Of a stretch of DNA of 64,000 nucleotides, positions 45,816 to 58,159 are shown in pieces. A model generated the notes under the pieces. That model was given only the letters and a program-made list of their open reading frames with translations, did no database searches and was not told the origin of the DNA. This stretch comes from Thalassia testudinum (lineage: Eukaryota > Streptophyta > Magnoliopsida > Alismatales > Hydrocharitaceae), in NCBI GenBank assembly GCA_037157565.1, contig JAZHRO010000073.1, positions 17,242,501 through 17,306,500 on the forward strand, in the 5' to 3' direction. Numbering within the stretch: the first letter of the stretch is position 1; every line of letters starts with the position of its first letter. The position numbers were made by a program, and so were the translations under genes.

Positions 45816-47216
45816 CTAAATCCGATCAGCCTGGTCAGAGTAGGGATCCTCAAATGAAAATAAATCAGTGGAGGATGTAGGAACCCTGTGAAAGTGATCA
45901 GAGAAGGATGGGGCATGATTTGTACTCTGATCGATGTCTGAAACCCGATTGGAATGTGGAGGAGAATCATCTACAACCGGCTCATTAAGAGGAGAATCAA
46001 AGTAGAAATTGAGTCCGGTTGCGAGTCGGGGTTGAAAACGAGTTTGGGAAGGTTCTGCATGTGTAGAAGAGGAGTTTTCTTTCAAATTATTGACCTCAGT
46101 GTCAGAATCAAAAGATGGGTCATGGATGCTGAGGTTATAGATTGGCTTGTAATCATCAGGAAACAACAATTCTCCGATATCAGAGTAAGATTCAAAATCG
46201 TCAAAGAACTTGCAAGAATCATGTCTTGAATTTGATTCCGGATCAGAGGTTCCACTACAGAATAAATCAAAAGATGCAGACTCAGCAACTTGACTTGGAT
46301 CTAACCTAGTTTTAGATTCCGAGCTTAAAAAGGTGTCCCTATTCGGCATGGGCTCGAGTTCTTGGCTTGTAAGGAAGACCCAATCAAATCCCAACTCGTC
46401 CAACTCCTTGGTTTCTGTATCATAGATTGGCGTGACTTCCAAAAAATCAATTCGTATCTCTGAGGAGGTTGAAGAGGTGTACTCATCAAATACTTGCCCT
46501 GAATCATAATCCAAATTCGAAATCTGATTTGTTTTGCACAGGGCCTCATAATCATCCCAATAAGGCTCAAATTTAGATTCTAGGTTAAGGGTGTGGGTTG
46601 GATCACTAGGACCTAGATTGAGCTCTACAGGGATGTCAGAATTATTCTCGAGAGTCACCTTATCATAATAAGGGACGGAATTTACACCCTCAAGAGGTTC
46701 TGATTCAATCTTGGTATCACAGGTGTCTAAAACATTAGGGCATGGTAGGGTTGGCTCGTAATCGTGATCAGCTGTAATCAGATCTTCCCCACCCATTTCA
46801 AGATCAGGTATGTTAATTGCTATGAAATTTGAATTGGAATTCCTTCGGGTTGGGGGTCCGTAATAAGCTTGATTATCAAACCCAGGATTTGGGAGATTGT
46901 GCAGGTTAATCCAAGATGTCGCAAGGGTGTACTGATGCCTATGATCAATAACAGGTTTCAACATCTGCATTATCTTGTCTCTTTTTTCAAGGTCATATCA
47001 GTGTATTTTCCATAGTGATGGCTCAAATCTACACAAGATATACTCGCCATTATGCCATCTCTTAACTTACCAATATTTTGACATGAGAACATCCCAATTT
47101 GCCCCATTTTCTAGTTGTGTCAAAATCAGCTGTGCTTGTTCTGAAATGAGTGTTGTTGTGTTTGACACATTAACCTGTATATCCTCAAACGGGTCTGCTA
47201 ACATGTTAGGTTGCAT
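45816..47216 (-). pseudogene. Acidic protein of unknown function, two in-frame stops
   Basis: An uninterrupted 384-codon frame runs from a Met at 46970 to the stop at 45816. The same frame extends upstream to a Met at 47216 (MQPNMLADPFED), broken only by TAA and TGA codons 34 and 11 codons before 46970. The protein is rich in Asp, Glu, Ser and Pro, largely hydrophilic, without a membrane segment, zinc knuckle, protease, RT or integrase motif. Repeated short acidic-aromatic stretches occur (FFDDFESYSDIGELLFPDD; FDWVFLTSQELEP). A low-complexity, disordered protein is likely. It occupies the place where gag-pol sits in the related elements, but I see no sequence similarity to gag. I do not recognise it. 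Confidence 0.55.
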
Positions 47217-48426
47217 TTTTTAATCAAATGGTGGAATCAAGATCTAGAATCAAAGCTCAAGTTAAATTGAAATTGATCAGATCTGAAAGAGATTCCCAAG
47301 AAGATCTAGTGAGGCTTCTTAGGTTAAAAACCTAATAGCCTTCCTGTGTATGTGCTCTAATAGAAAGGATGAGGGACTGGATGTGAGATTTGACCCAATC
47401 AAGGCACCCAAAGATTTTTTGGATGACTAAGGCAGCTTTGAGGTGGATGATGCCTCTGAATAAGAAATTCGCACACCCAAGAAATACCTGGGCAGCTAGG
47501 AAGGGAGAGCCCCACAAAGATCCCTATACGGTAGAGCGTCCCCACGGGTTACAAGGTTTCTCCCACCCGACCTTCCTTGTCACTGAGGGTCCAAGTAGAC
47601 CAGAATGTACGAACTTAAGTCCTTAACTCTACCAATTTTATGTCCTAATTTGTGCCTTGAGTTTCACTTGATTAGAAGTTAATTCAACTTGTGACCTAAT
47701 TTGGAGGTTGGTTGGCCTACAATGTAGACTAACTTCACTTGACCTGTCCTAAAGATGGCAGAATGACATCTAGGTCAAGACCTAAAAATCACCCTGATTG
47801 ACTCTCAAGTAATTAGGTCCAAGAATTTTAAGGTTCAAGTAAATTTAGAGCCTGATTTTAGGATTTTTGTTGATTAGATCTTTTCAACCAAGGGCTTGGA
47901 TAGCACACAAATGCAGGTGGGTCTGTTTCCTTTTATGCAGGCAAGTGTGAACTAGCACTCCAAAACCCTAAAATTGAAACCCTAATTGGCTCTATTTTGC
48001 ATCCAATTTGATCTTCAAATGTTCTCCTTGGACTTCAAACAAGAAGTGTGTAGTCCAAGAAGATTAGAAATTAAGCATATTCCCTAATAAGCACAGGAAA
48101 TTAAGGATGGGATCTCTAAATAGAATCACTTTAACTTCAGTGAGATTTGAAAAAAAAAAAATTTGCAAATCAGGAAACTTGCCTTTTAAATGATGATTGC
48201 TATAAAAAAAATAAGGCAAGTGATTCCTAATTAATTGTTTCCTTTTTTTGTCTTCCCAAGTTTAGGAGGTTGATTAGGGAAGAAAAGAGAAGTTACCTAC
48301 CCTGGAGTGGTTTATTTGCACAGAGGATCTCCTCGTGAAGTACCTCGCAAAATCACAAGAAAGCAAACAGGGCAAGTCAGTGTTCAAATATAATAATGCA
48401 GAGAATAGCGGTGAATTGCGCGTTGC
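47217..48426 (-). other. Leader of the non-autonomous element
   Basis: About 1.2 kb between the primer site and the acidic frame. The 61-codon frame at 47332-47517 has no recognisable motif and is not called. Nothing else is seen. Confidence 0.55.
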
Positions 48427-48444
48427 TCCCCGGCAACGGCGCCA
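48427..48444 (-). promoter_or_regulatory. Primer-binding site, tRNA-Asp type
   Basis: The minus strand reads TGGCGCCGTTGCCGGGGA, identical to the site at 21582-21599 and exactly complementary to the plant tRNA-Asp 3' end. It starts 3 nt from the 5' LTR. Confidence 0.92.
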
Positions 48445-48447
48445 AAA

Positions 48448-51174
48448 TGTTAATTGCTCTGAATCGGATTTAAAAATCGTTGCGTTGTAGTATAGATTTA
48501 ATCAGCACAAAAAACAAATAGAATTTATAACTCAAATATCAGAAATGAAGTCCGAGGTCGTTCGCTAGGAGCAAATAGGAATTCAATCCCTAATTTCAAT
48601 AAGCACAAGATTCAAGCCAAATAATACCAAGAAATGAATAATAATTACTCAAAAATGATGATCAATGTAAAGCATGAGTTTAACAATAGTTGTGCATGGC
48701 AAAAATAATCTCAAAGAAAAAACAATGGTGATTTAGATCACCAATTATTTAATTTAAGCATATATGTATTGAGTTCAAATAATACAACAGTGTCATCAAC
48801 CATTCAAACTTAGGTACTCAAACATATCAACAGTATCAACCAAGGCACTGTGCTTCTTCTTCAGCCTCCTCTTTTCTTTCTCTCCTTCAGCTTTTGCTTT
48901 TCTTCCTTCTCTTCTTCTGTGCGTGGCTCTTCTATCGCTCTCCTTCTCTTCTCCTTTCTTTTTCTTCTTAAGTCCTCCTTCCATCCTTCTGCTTGCACAA
49001 TACACACAAGCCTTCTTTTCTCTTCACGCACAAGGGCTACGCACCCTTCAAATTCGGCTAAGTGTCGCAGAGAGCGAAACCCCCTGCCCCCGCACTGTCT
49101 CTCCTTTCTCTCTCTGGGTTTCGCCCTCCCAGGGCCATGCACATTGGGTTATTGGGTAATCGAAGGATCCACGTACCCGAGTCCAAGGTCACCGGCGTGG
49201 TGTAGTGACCGAGGAGTGAGAGGCTTAGGCGGGTTAGGTGAGTGAGGGTGTAATGGGATCTCACCTCGTGGTTGGAGGCGATAAGCCCCAATCACAAAAA
49301 TAACTTATGCGTGCGCGTCACTTCGTGCTCTTTCGAAGTGGGACTATTGCCCCCCTCCTTCCTTCGCATGCGCAGTGCTGATGGCGCCTTCAATTGAAGT
49401 GGCTGCTGCTCCTGTGGTCTTCGATTGAGGACCTAGGAAAGATTCTAAAGGTGGTCTGCGAGGCCTGGAAGTAACAGCATCGAAGAACAAGGCCGAAGGA
49501 GGGCGGATTTGGCCGGAGAAGGTGGCGGCGATGGCGAAGGATGGAGAAACCTAATAATCACAAATACAGCCTCACGGCCACAATAGAATAACTCATAAGC
49601 AACGCCAGACCATGGCGATTATAGTGGTGGTGGTTCTGTGACGGATTGGGGTGTGTGGTGGCCGGCGGAGGTCAGCAAAGGTGGATGGTGATGGGTTTAT
49701 TCGGTGGGCAATTTGGGTGAGTGAAGTGGTGAATAGGGAGAGGGGTTTTGTGCGAGAGGATGAGGCGAAGGTTATAAGCTTGTCGGCGAGTTGATTGGTG
49801 GTTTGTGGAGGTGAGATGGACCCACTAGAGGAGTGGCGGTAGGTAAGGATAATGGAGGTGAACAACGTGTTGAGGGGATATTTTTGGGATTTTTGGGTAT
49901 AAAACTAACCTAAGAGAATTAAGGATCTAATCTAACCGTAAATTAATAGACGGAAAGGGGAGAACGGCATCGACATTGGCAGGCCGGCACCAGGGAAGAA
50001 GATGCTCCGGTGAGGGTAGGACGGCGAGGATGAAGGAGATAGAAGCGCCTGCTAGTATGGTGTGAAGCGAAGGAAGGCAGGGAAGAAGGATCTGCCGCCG
50101 GTATTGCAACCAGACGAAGGAAGAAGAGGAGCTTCGATCGAATCAGGAGAGATGAAATCAAAGGGGAATTTGGCCGAATTCGTGCATTAAGAGAACGATA
50201 AGGTCTGGGGAGTCTTATATAGGGCTTTAGAGGTCAACTTGAGCTTGGGAAGCAAGCTTCCCAAGCTAGGAAAGCTCGCCAGAGTTTGAAAACTCTATGA
50301 TACCTGAATTTCTCATGCGTTCGTACAAGAGATTGGGAAGGTTTTGGGGCTCATGGATGGGTGCATTGGAAAGAGGACTCCTCAAGGAATCTCTCTTCCA
50401 ATTTTGGAAGGGATTGATTGATCAAAGGAGTTTTCTTCAATCAAGGGTCGCCGAAGTTGTAGGATTAGGATTCTATGGCAGCAGGGACCTTTTTGTGAAG
50501 AAGATGACAAAGTTGGAAGGTTATTTGTAAGAAATTTAAAAGTTAGGGGCATGAGTGTGAGATAAAAGAATTAGATAGGACTAAATTGCAAATTAGGTTA
50601 AGACAATCTCAGATTGAGCCCAAATTTTGGCACAAACCTAATTTTGACCTAAGGGATTCAATGGTGAAGTTGAATTTTGGTTTTGACCTATTTTGACTAG
50701 GCAATTTACACAATTACCTAAATTAGGGCAAAAGTCTGTCTGTGGTTCTGTTTTGGGTCAAGACAGGTTCGATGCTCAAATTGAATGTACCAAACCCTAG
50801 AGAATATTTTTCTATGAATTTTAAAAGTTTAGGTAAATTTTATCCTGACTAGAACCTCAGTAGATTAAGTGGGTCTATTTTTAGGATTTAGGAAGTTATT
50901 TAATTCCTGAAATGCGCGAAAACCCATTTCTGTTTGTTCTAGCCCACTTGTTAAACTCTTAAGATCATTTGACCCTTAATTAACCCCTGAAGAAACCCAT
51001 GGTTATTCTACATTCATAATATGATCGTAAAATTATAGTTTTAACCCTGGTTTCTTTATTTCCCTTAGAATGGATTTGTAATGAATTATGGCCTTCTGAT
51101 GGTTATGTAAGAGCATTTATTCCTTGATTATGAATAAATAAAGCTAAATATGGCTGATGATGACATTATCATCA
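48448..51174 (-). repeat. 5' LTR of the non-autonomous element
   Basis: 2,727-bp repeat of 41166-43915 with many scattered differences, so this insertion is older than that of the 19192-33109 element. Ends TGTTAATTGC and TTATCATCA. It carries the hairpin 50242-50252/50257-50267 and the GGTCGTTCG motif (48557-48565). Frames 48796-49291, 49593-49865, 49927-50161 and 50297-50530 are not supported. Confidence 0.88.
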
Positions 51175-51179
51175 GTATC

Positions 51180-51949
51180 CTTATTCCAATAATAACTACT
51201 CTTAAACTGGAAAGGGACTTCTCCTTCCTAGAATTTCTCCTCTTTAGCTTTCTCCAAGGGTGGACGTCCACCACCCTAGCTTCTTCTCCTTTGCCTAGCC
51301 ATCCTCCAAGTAGAAGTGCTCCTTGGTTTTGTACCAAGGAAGAGGGAAGAGGAAAGAGAAAGGTAGTCACCAAGGAGGCAAGGTAGCCTCCTTAATCTCC
51401 TTCCCTCCTCCTTCTTCCTTGGATGTCTATGGTGGATATAGGTGGAAAATTAAGGTAGCCAAGGATGGGAATTATGTGTTGGTAGGGTAGGATATTTATA
51501 GGATAGGAAGGGGGTGGCTATGGTGTTTTTGGAGGGAAATGAAAGGGTGTGTAGATATTTTTGGAGGGAAAAATTCAAGGGAAATGAAGCGGTGCCTTGT
51601 TTTCCTTCCAAAAATACCTTCTAGAAGGTGTTGAATTGGAGGGAAAAATGGAGGGCTAGGATGGTGTTTGGTGGTGATTGAATGGTTGATGTGATGAGGA
51701 GGGTGGTCGGCCATGAGGGGTAGGGTAGGAGCTAGGTTAGCTACCTAAGCTAGCTCAGCTAGTTACTACTAGTAGAGGATAGGAGCTAGGGTTCAGTAGG
51801 AGGAGTTGTCTTGAGCATCATGGAGTTGAACTTTTGCTAATGTAGACCTTCTGTGAGCTCAGCTACTAGTAAAGAACTAGTTAGCTAAGCTAGTAGCTAG
51901 GCTGAGGAGGATGAGCTGAGTTGAGCTGGACTCAACTAATATGGAGCTA
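51180..51949. other. Unassigned repeat-rich DNA right of the non-autonomous element
   Basis: Contiguous with 41160 before insertion of the element. It ends in an AGCT/CTAG-rich stretch (about 51730-51945). In reverse complement this resembles the AGCTC tract at 40498-40612, so the composite may have inverted ends. No gene is seen; frames 51128-51386 and 51496-51714 have no motif. Confidence 0.35.
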
Positions 51950-52770
51950 CATTATCCTTACCCTTCCCCAAGGACTTCATGTACTCTAGATAGTTTCGTT
52001 TCAGTGGTCTGGTTTCTTATAGTAGCGCCATGTGTTTGCTACCATATCCTTCTTCTTCTTAGAAGAAGTGAGATGTGTGGAAGGAGCTGAAGACTTGTTC
52101 TTCTTTTAGGAACCTTTCCCTTTTCCCTGCTTCTTCCTCTTGAATTTCCCACTACTATAGGCAACCATCACCTCAAATGGGCTCTCATTCTTAATAATGT
52201 CCTCTGAAGATTTAAGTAAGGAGGTTAACTCAGCAATAGTAGTCTTCATCTTTCCTATGTGAAATGAGACAATGAAGTTGGTAAAGGAGCCAAGAAACAA
52301 TTTCAGGATGATACCAGTAAGGTTCTCATCATCAGTTGTCATCCTTAACCTTTAGAGTTCTGAAATACATCCATGTATCTTCAAAACGTGCTCCCTTATC
52401 GAAGTTCTTGCCTTCATCTTGCATGAAAGCAATTCCCTAAGTACATTGTAGTGCTGAGTTCGTCGAACATCTCCTTCAAGCTCATCATTAGGATTGTTGA
52501 GGCCATTTTCATCTCCTTATGTTACCTCTAAAGCACATTGGAGAGAGAACCAAGGAGGTAACATTGAGCAAGAGTGTTATCCTTAACCCAGTTCGCATTA
52601 AGCTCCCTCTCCTAAGAGTTCTTGGGATTCTTGTGCTTTTTCTCTTTGATCACATACTCTATGCGATCTGTCGTAAGAACAAGCTCGAGGTTACGAATCC
52701 AATGTGTATAGTTATGGCTAGTAAGTTGGTTCTTTTCAAGTAGGAGGTTAAGCGGGTTGAGGTCCGTCAT
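51950..52770 (-). pseudogene. Copia gag
   Basis: The likely start is at 52768-52770 (minus ATG). N-terminal copia gag motif NYTHWIRNLELVL, then the segment 52106-52342 (MTTDDENLTGIILKLFLGSF; FIVSFHIGKMKTTIAELTSL), a Lys-rich stretch (KRKKQGKGKGS) and, after a frameshift, the degraded zinc knuckle followed by EYMKSLGKGKDNVAPY near 51957-52005. Several stops are present. It belongs with the integrase and RT fragments at 36069-37695 and 15777-18074 and with the LTR at 56342-58159. Confidence 0.85.
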
Positions 52771-53094
52771 CTGAAAAGAATTAAACATTTTTATTAAAAT
52801 CCAACATATGAAAATAAACTTTATTCAGGATTTTGAAAAGAAAAGTTCCTACTTAAGTCCTACTTAAATATCTCTCACTCTAACACTCAAATCAAGAGGC
52901 ACACCAACCCAAATGCCTCAAGTGGGATCGAACTCTTCTCTCCAAAGAGATAATGCATATGCTTTAATAGTCTACATAATCTCAATGAGAAAAGAGGGAA
53001 CTCTTTCGGCCTCACAAGTTCAACTTACATACTCGTATGATTCGGCCCTTTGGTGTACCATACACCATGCAAGTCGACCATTGTTGAGCGTGCG
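52771..53094 (-). other. Copia 5' untranslated region, proximal part
   Basis: Between gag and the solo LTR 53100-54875. No coding region is seen. Confidence 0.55.
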
Positions 53095-53099
53095 TGCAA

Positions 53100-54875
53100 T
53101 GTTGAAGTGAAAAATCTATACAAAAAGATTTAAGTTTTGAAAACCCATCATTATAGCGCGATTTGCAAGGAAAAATCATCAACAAATAAATTTTACCGAA
53201 ACTCAAAAGGAATTCCGGGTCGAACATAGGGAGGTAGATGTTTGATTAAAAATCGCGTTTGTTTTATTATCACGAAGCAGATTAACTGGTCGAATTAAAT
53301 TTAAACTCACTATCTACTTAAAGAATAATTAATAGAAGAGAGATATAATAATATAAATAAAGACAAAAAAGAGAGAGAATGAACAAGAATTTCATAACCA
53401 CAATATTATGTCTATTACAACTAACCACTACAGTAGAAAGCGGGAAATCTACACTAGAAAGCGGTAAATCTACTCTAGAAAGCAGTAAAAAGGTGAAGAG
53501 AAGTTATCCTCCTCGACGGCTGCTTAAAGGACGAGCCGCATTGACGAAGCACCCAGACGAAGATGGTGAGATGTGGGACGAAGGAGAACAACAACGGACA
53601 ATGGAGAATGGGGCAGGGCGACGTCGCAGCAGGATCCGCTACCCAAACGATGGTGAGAAGACAACTGCAGAATGCTCCACGAACGGGATGAGAAGGTGGA
53701 AAAATTATAATTTTAACTCTAGAGGAGCATCCAGGGTTTGGGACAAGCTCTTAGAGCTTTGGAGGGGATGAGAGAAGAGAAGAAGGGATGATGGATATGT
53801 TGGGGTCGTAGGGCTATTTATAGGTGAGGTTTAAAGGGGCAAAAAGGTCATTTCATGTTTTACAACATTAATTCAAGATCTTTAGTGACTGATTTAAGGG
53901 TCACTAAAGGCCCCAAACGTGGGCTTAGTGCGCTTGCACCAACTAACTCTTCCTCTCCCGCGCTCAAAAATGCCCATGCCTCTTCAAAAGATCTTAGCCT
54001 TCGATCTTGCAATCGACGATTGAGAAAGCATCGCACCGCACCTTCATAACACCTCCCCCGCGTGTGATGGCGTGTTGGATCGAGCGTCATCGCGTGCATA
54101 CACGCTTGGCATTCATCCATCGTGCCACGTGGCGCCTCCGCTACCACACGATCCAAATCCGATGGACGAATTTGGCCGTGCCCGCGCTTACGCTCAATTT
54201 GAGGCAAGGCGAGGCTCGAACCCGCGCCTCCTTCCCGTGAAGGCACACGACCACTATGCCAAGTCACCCTTTAAGGCATGCTTTTGGTTTTGAGCTCAGG
54301 CACCCTCGACTGTTGGATCAAAGATCCAACGGCTGAGGTTGATCAAGCCGCTGATGACGAAGAGAGGGCAATGGGTGTGCATGGCCGGCATAGGCGGCTG
54401 AGATGGCGCCACATGGCCCATCTTGGCCGTCCATCTTCTGTGCCTTGTAGATGGTGCCATGGACGTCGAAGTAAACCGATTTTCGCGCCGTTGGGCTGTG
54501 ATCGTTGATCTGAACCCATCCATGTGGTCGGATTTGTCATCTAATGTAAAGATTTACACCTCTTGGCCCCTTGACCTATGATCTTTCTCGGACTGCATCT
54601 GATGTTACGGAAGTCCGATCGGGGCGATTTTGGAGTCGTTGAACTCCAATCGTCGCCCTAATCAGATTCGTACAGTTGGATCTTCAATCCGAGGCCCCGA
54701 TTAAATGTCGCCCTATCACCTGACCATAAAAAGGAGAAATTAACCTAAAATTTATACAACCTAACCTAAATGCAAGATGATGCATGTTATGCAATATTTA
54801 TAATGTATGATGCAACTTTATGTCTAAAAACACGTAAAAATAGACGATTTATGTGATATAAATATATTTACATCA
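53100..54875 (-). mobile_element. Solo LTR, copy B of an inverted pair
   Basis: 1,776 bp with plus-strand ends TGTTGAAGTG and ATTTACATCA; perfect TGCAA duplications at 53095-53099 and 54876-54880. It matches 37701-39413 in reverse complement, including the GGGTCGAAC motif (53217-53225) and the segment GCATAACATGCATCATCTTG. Frames 53379-53771, 53855-54293 and 54278-54540 are judged spurious. Confidence 0.9.
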
Positions 54876-54880
54876 TGCAA

Positions 54881-56327
54881 CTATGTGGAAGAGCCCATCG
54901 ATGCACCTAACCTTTAGGCTAGTAGCTACATCCAGGTGAACAAATGTACAACCCATCCTTTTCAAGAAACGAGTGGACTCGCTCCACATGCATGCCATAC
55001 TAAAGCCCTCCTTTTGGAATGCGTACTCACTACTATAACCCCATGGTTATAGTTCCCTCGCCTTGGCGAAGACGATGAATCATCATCACCATGACTAATT
55101 CATTGACGCATTTAAAATAAGGGAACCAATCCTATTGAAAATTTGAATAGGTCATATTTGAGGAAATGTTTAATTAATCTTATTAAATTAACTATTCTTA
55201 ACCTGGTCTAAAATTAGAATCGCATTCTAATCTTATCATATGTTTACATGTTTGAAATCGCATCCCATGTGTCACACTCACATACAAATAATGCACTCCA
55301 CACATAAAAATTACATCAAACGTAAAAGCTCCCAAATTATAGAGATTATATGAAGATAATGCAACCTACTCACAATTGCTCTACACTGTATGCTTAAATG
55401 ATTACCTCATCACAATCATTCCACAATCAAAGCCATCAAAATCGTAGAATAAAACTTGGCATACAAATTCAATACCCAAAACATCACATGTTGAGGGATG
55501 CAATTGCCTTGTCTCCTATAATTACTAATTAATTAAGTGAATGCAATTTGTTATTTTACTAATCATAATCCTAATTTGAGATTGTGTGGAACGTAATGAC
55601 ATCCTATTGATTTGAAATCCTTTTAATCCAAAAACTTATCCAATTAATTTTGAAATTAAATTTCCAAAAATAGTCCATTGGTTTGTTTGATTTTTGAAAT
55701 ACTACACACCTATTTTCTATGTGGATCATATCCACAAATTAGGTCAGCATTCAAAACCACAAACAAATCCACAAAAAATTGTGCAAAAACAAACAAATGT
55801 TCATCAATAATCATATCAAATTTTTTCTAGATAATCAGATCAAATCCAATTCTATTTCGAGTTAAAACTGCACTTAGAATCAAGGTTTCAATAATGTCTA
55901 CTTGACCAACAGCACTTGTTGGTCGAATGACTACAACAAGCCATGGTTTTGAAGTCTTACTTCAATAAGTAAACATCTGACAACCATGTCAATCATCTAG
56001 CTACCACACTGTAGCCTTATTAAAAACAGAAACAATTTCCTGTTGTAGTCAGATGTCTACCATTAAAGCCAGACGTCCAATTTGACAATATTAGACTACT
56101 TCCCTTTGATATTTGACTCCATACACTTGGCATCCAATGTCAAGTACCCAAACTCACTAGTCAGTCATCTAACTCGCTGATCAAGCATCTGATGACTATC
56201 TGATCATTCTGGTCATGAAGTTAAATGTCTAGTTAAACAATCAGAATGCACAAAAATTTTGATTCACATATCTGAATGTAATTAAAACCAAAATTAATGA
56301 TTTTCTTGCAAAATTCAAACCAACCAA
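54881..56327 (-). other. Copia 5' untranslated region, distal part
   Basis: AT-rich sequence between the solo LTR and the copia primer site. No frame longer than about 60 codons and no motif. It makes the copia leader about 1.8 kb long, so an unrecognised insertion within it is possible. Confidence 0.5.
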
Positions 56328-56340
56328 GGCTCTAATACCA
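56328..56340 (-). promoter_or_regulatory. Copia primer-binding site, initiator tRNA-Met type
   Basis: The minus strand reads TGGTATTAGAGCC, one base different from the usual TGGTATCAGAGC complement of initiator tRNA-Met. It lies one base from the LTR end. Confidence 0.82.
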
Positions 56341-56341
56341 C

Positions 56342-58159
56342 TGAAGGGATCAATCATATTGACCCGTAGCATCACGAAAGTACGAAAATAAACATTTCAA
56401 TTTTTTTGAAAATGAGATCAAATCAATGTCAAAAACTCAATCAAGAAAACTAAAACAATAATCCACTAAATCGAAACCACATGAGAGAAACTATTTTTCT
56501 CTCATTCCAGAATTCCACAATCTAACGGATTATACCTTGTGGGTAGCATGGTACAACACCCCACGTGTGGTGCTTCCTCAAACAAGTCTTGGCAGAACCC
56601 AAATGGCAAATAAGACCTTCGTGTTGTGAAGATCCAATCTTAGATGTGATCTACGAACCCTTCGCGAATCCAAAGTGACTCCTTCCCTCAGAACCATGAG
56701 TGTACAGCAAGAAATCCTTCAAAAGTACTAAGATAGCACAACCTATTACTAGTCGAACAACCAACTAGAGGTGTTGGTTGACTAGTTATGTAAAAGGGAT
56801 CGAATCCCTACAGAAGGGGTCTTCACAAGTCGGGCGTCCGATTATGAAATTGGGTGTCTAGCTATAGTGCAACTGGCCATCCAACAAGGGTGCTAGACAA
56901 TGCCCTTGCAAAGAGAACCCTAGGGGCATCTCTTCTCACCCTCCAATGGCTGTGACTTTTAATTGATTGTGGAATTGGAAATCGAAGAGGTTTGAATGGA
57001 ATTAGGGTTTACACTTAGGAGATATATATAGGGAGTCCAAATCCTAATCCTAATTTAATGGGATCTATTGGATCTCCATCCAATGTTGGACATCAAATCC
57101 TACTTGAATTTTCCATGATTAGCCCATAACAAATTATGGGATGTTTGGATCTAATATTCAAACTTAATTGTAATCCAACACTTAGATTTTTTACCTAATC
57201 AAATTAGGTTCAATTAATCATTAAATCAAGTGTAATTTAACTCATTAAATTACAATTAATTTATTCTTCAAGTAAAAACCAATTAAAATCATTATTAGTT
57301 TCATCACTACAATAATAAAGCTTCAACATTAGTGGAATTTTGGCACTACACCCCTCGAGTATCTCAAATGCTCCTAAATCATTCACATATGGAGAATAAT
57401 ATTATCCTGAGGTCTAACCCCACTAAACTGTTGTCATTCCTTCTTAGATAATAGTATTTTCAACATCTCTTTGTATCATCGAGATGAGGATGGAAATCAG
57501 AACATTTCCCAAATGTCTATCTTCTTCTCTTCTTGCATTAAGTCTGATCAAGACTTTCCTGTCATTCCCAATATATGTAGAGCAAACTCATTCCTCCAAT
57601 CTTTCACATGCACTTATCTAATAGATTTGTGTGATCCCTTTGAAAGATCATGCATCTTATGTCCCTTCCCACATGCACCAATTTTCCAGTATCAGCACTA
57701 AGGTGAGTGCACCTACTATTGGTTTGTGAAATGCATGCATCATGAACAAAGACACATATCTGTCTCAAGTTAAAAGATATGCCTTCTCCAAAACAATATT
57801 AGAGAAGGATTTCAGCTCTCGCCTACCTCATCAGGTTAACTCCTAAACCCGACCCTCATGACAATTCCTAAATCTCTATTTAAGAACATCAATCAGGCGA
57901 CAACCTCTAGAAAAGGTTGTCATCCCAACTCAGACAGTAAACGATTGATCTAGTCAGATGGTTTCTTGATGTGCTATCAAATCATCTAAATCATTTAGAT
58001 CTTTGAATTAACACGCATCAATGTCTAAGTATGTTACCTTATTTGTACCGAGGGACCCAATTCATTCACTGGAAAATAATCGAATTTTTTTATTCAGATA
58101 CGGATTGTAATCATATTACATAACTTGGATGGCTCACTCATAGCATACAAAATCCAACA
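56342..58159 (-). repeat. 5' LTR of the old copia element
   Basis: The minus strand starts TGTTGGATTTTGTATGC at 58159 and ends CCCTTCA at 56342, beside the primer site; length 1,818 bp. The base block just outside is TATTT (58160-58164), the expected right target copy; its partner and the 3' LTR are outside the window. The frame 57471-57701 is not supported. Confidence 0.82.

Larger units (their letters stand above)
41166..51174 (-). mobile_element. Non-autonomous LTR retrotransposon with an unknown acidic ORF
   Basis: A 10,009-bp minus-strand element: 5' LTR 48448-51174, 3' LTR 41166-43915, perfect GTATC TSD (41161-41165 and 51175-51179), tRNA-Asp primer site 48427-48444 and a purine-rich tract at 43916-43930. 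The internal 4.5 kb holds no gag, protease, RT or integrase that I can recognise. Its only long frame is the acidic one at 45816-47216. The primer site, terminal tract and conserved 3' motifs match those of the two Athila-like elements, so mobilisation in trans by such an element is a reasonable inference. Confidence 0.88.

Noticed and set aside
47332..47517. 61-codon frame in the leader of the non-autonomous element
   Set aside because: Short, no motif, and no independent copy in this window to test conservation.
53379..53771. 130-codon frame containing a short internal repeat
   Set aside because: It lies within solo LTR copy B; the homologous stretch in copy A (inverted) is not open in the same frame, and the repeat is a simple duplicated 14-mer-like unit.
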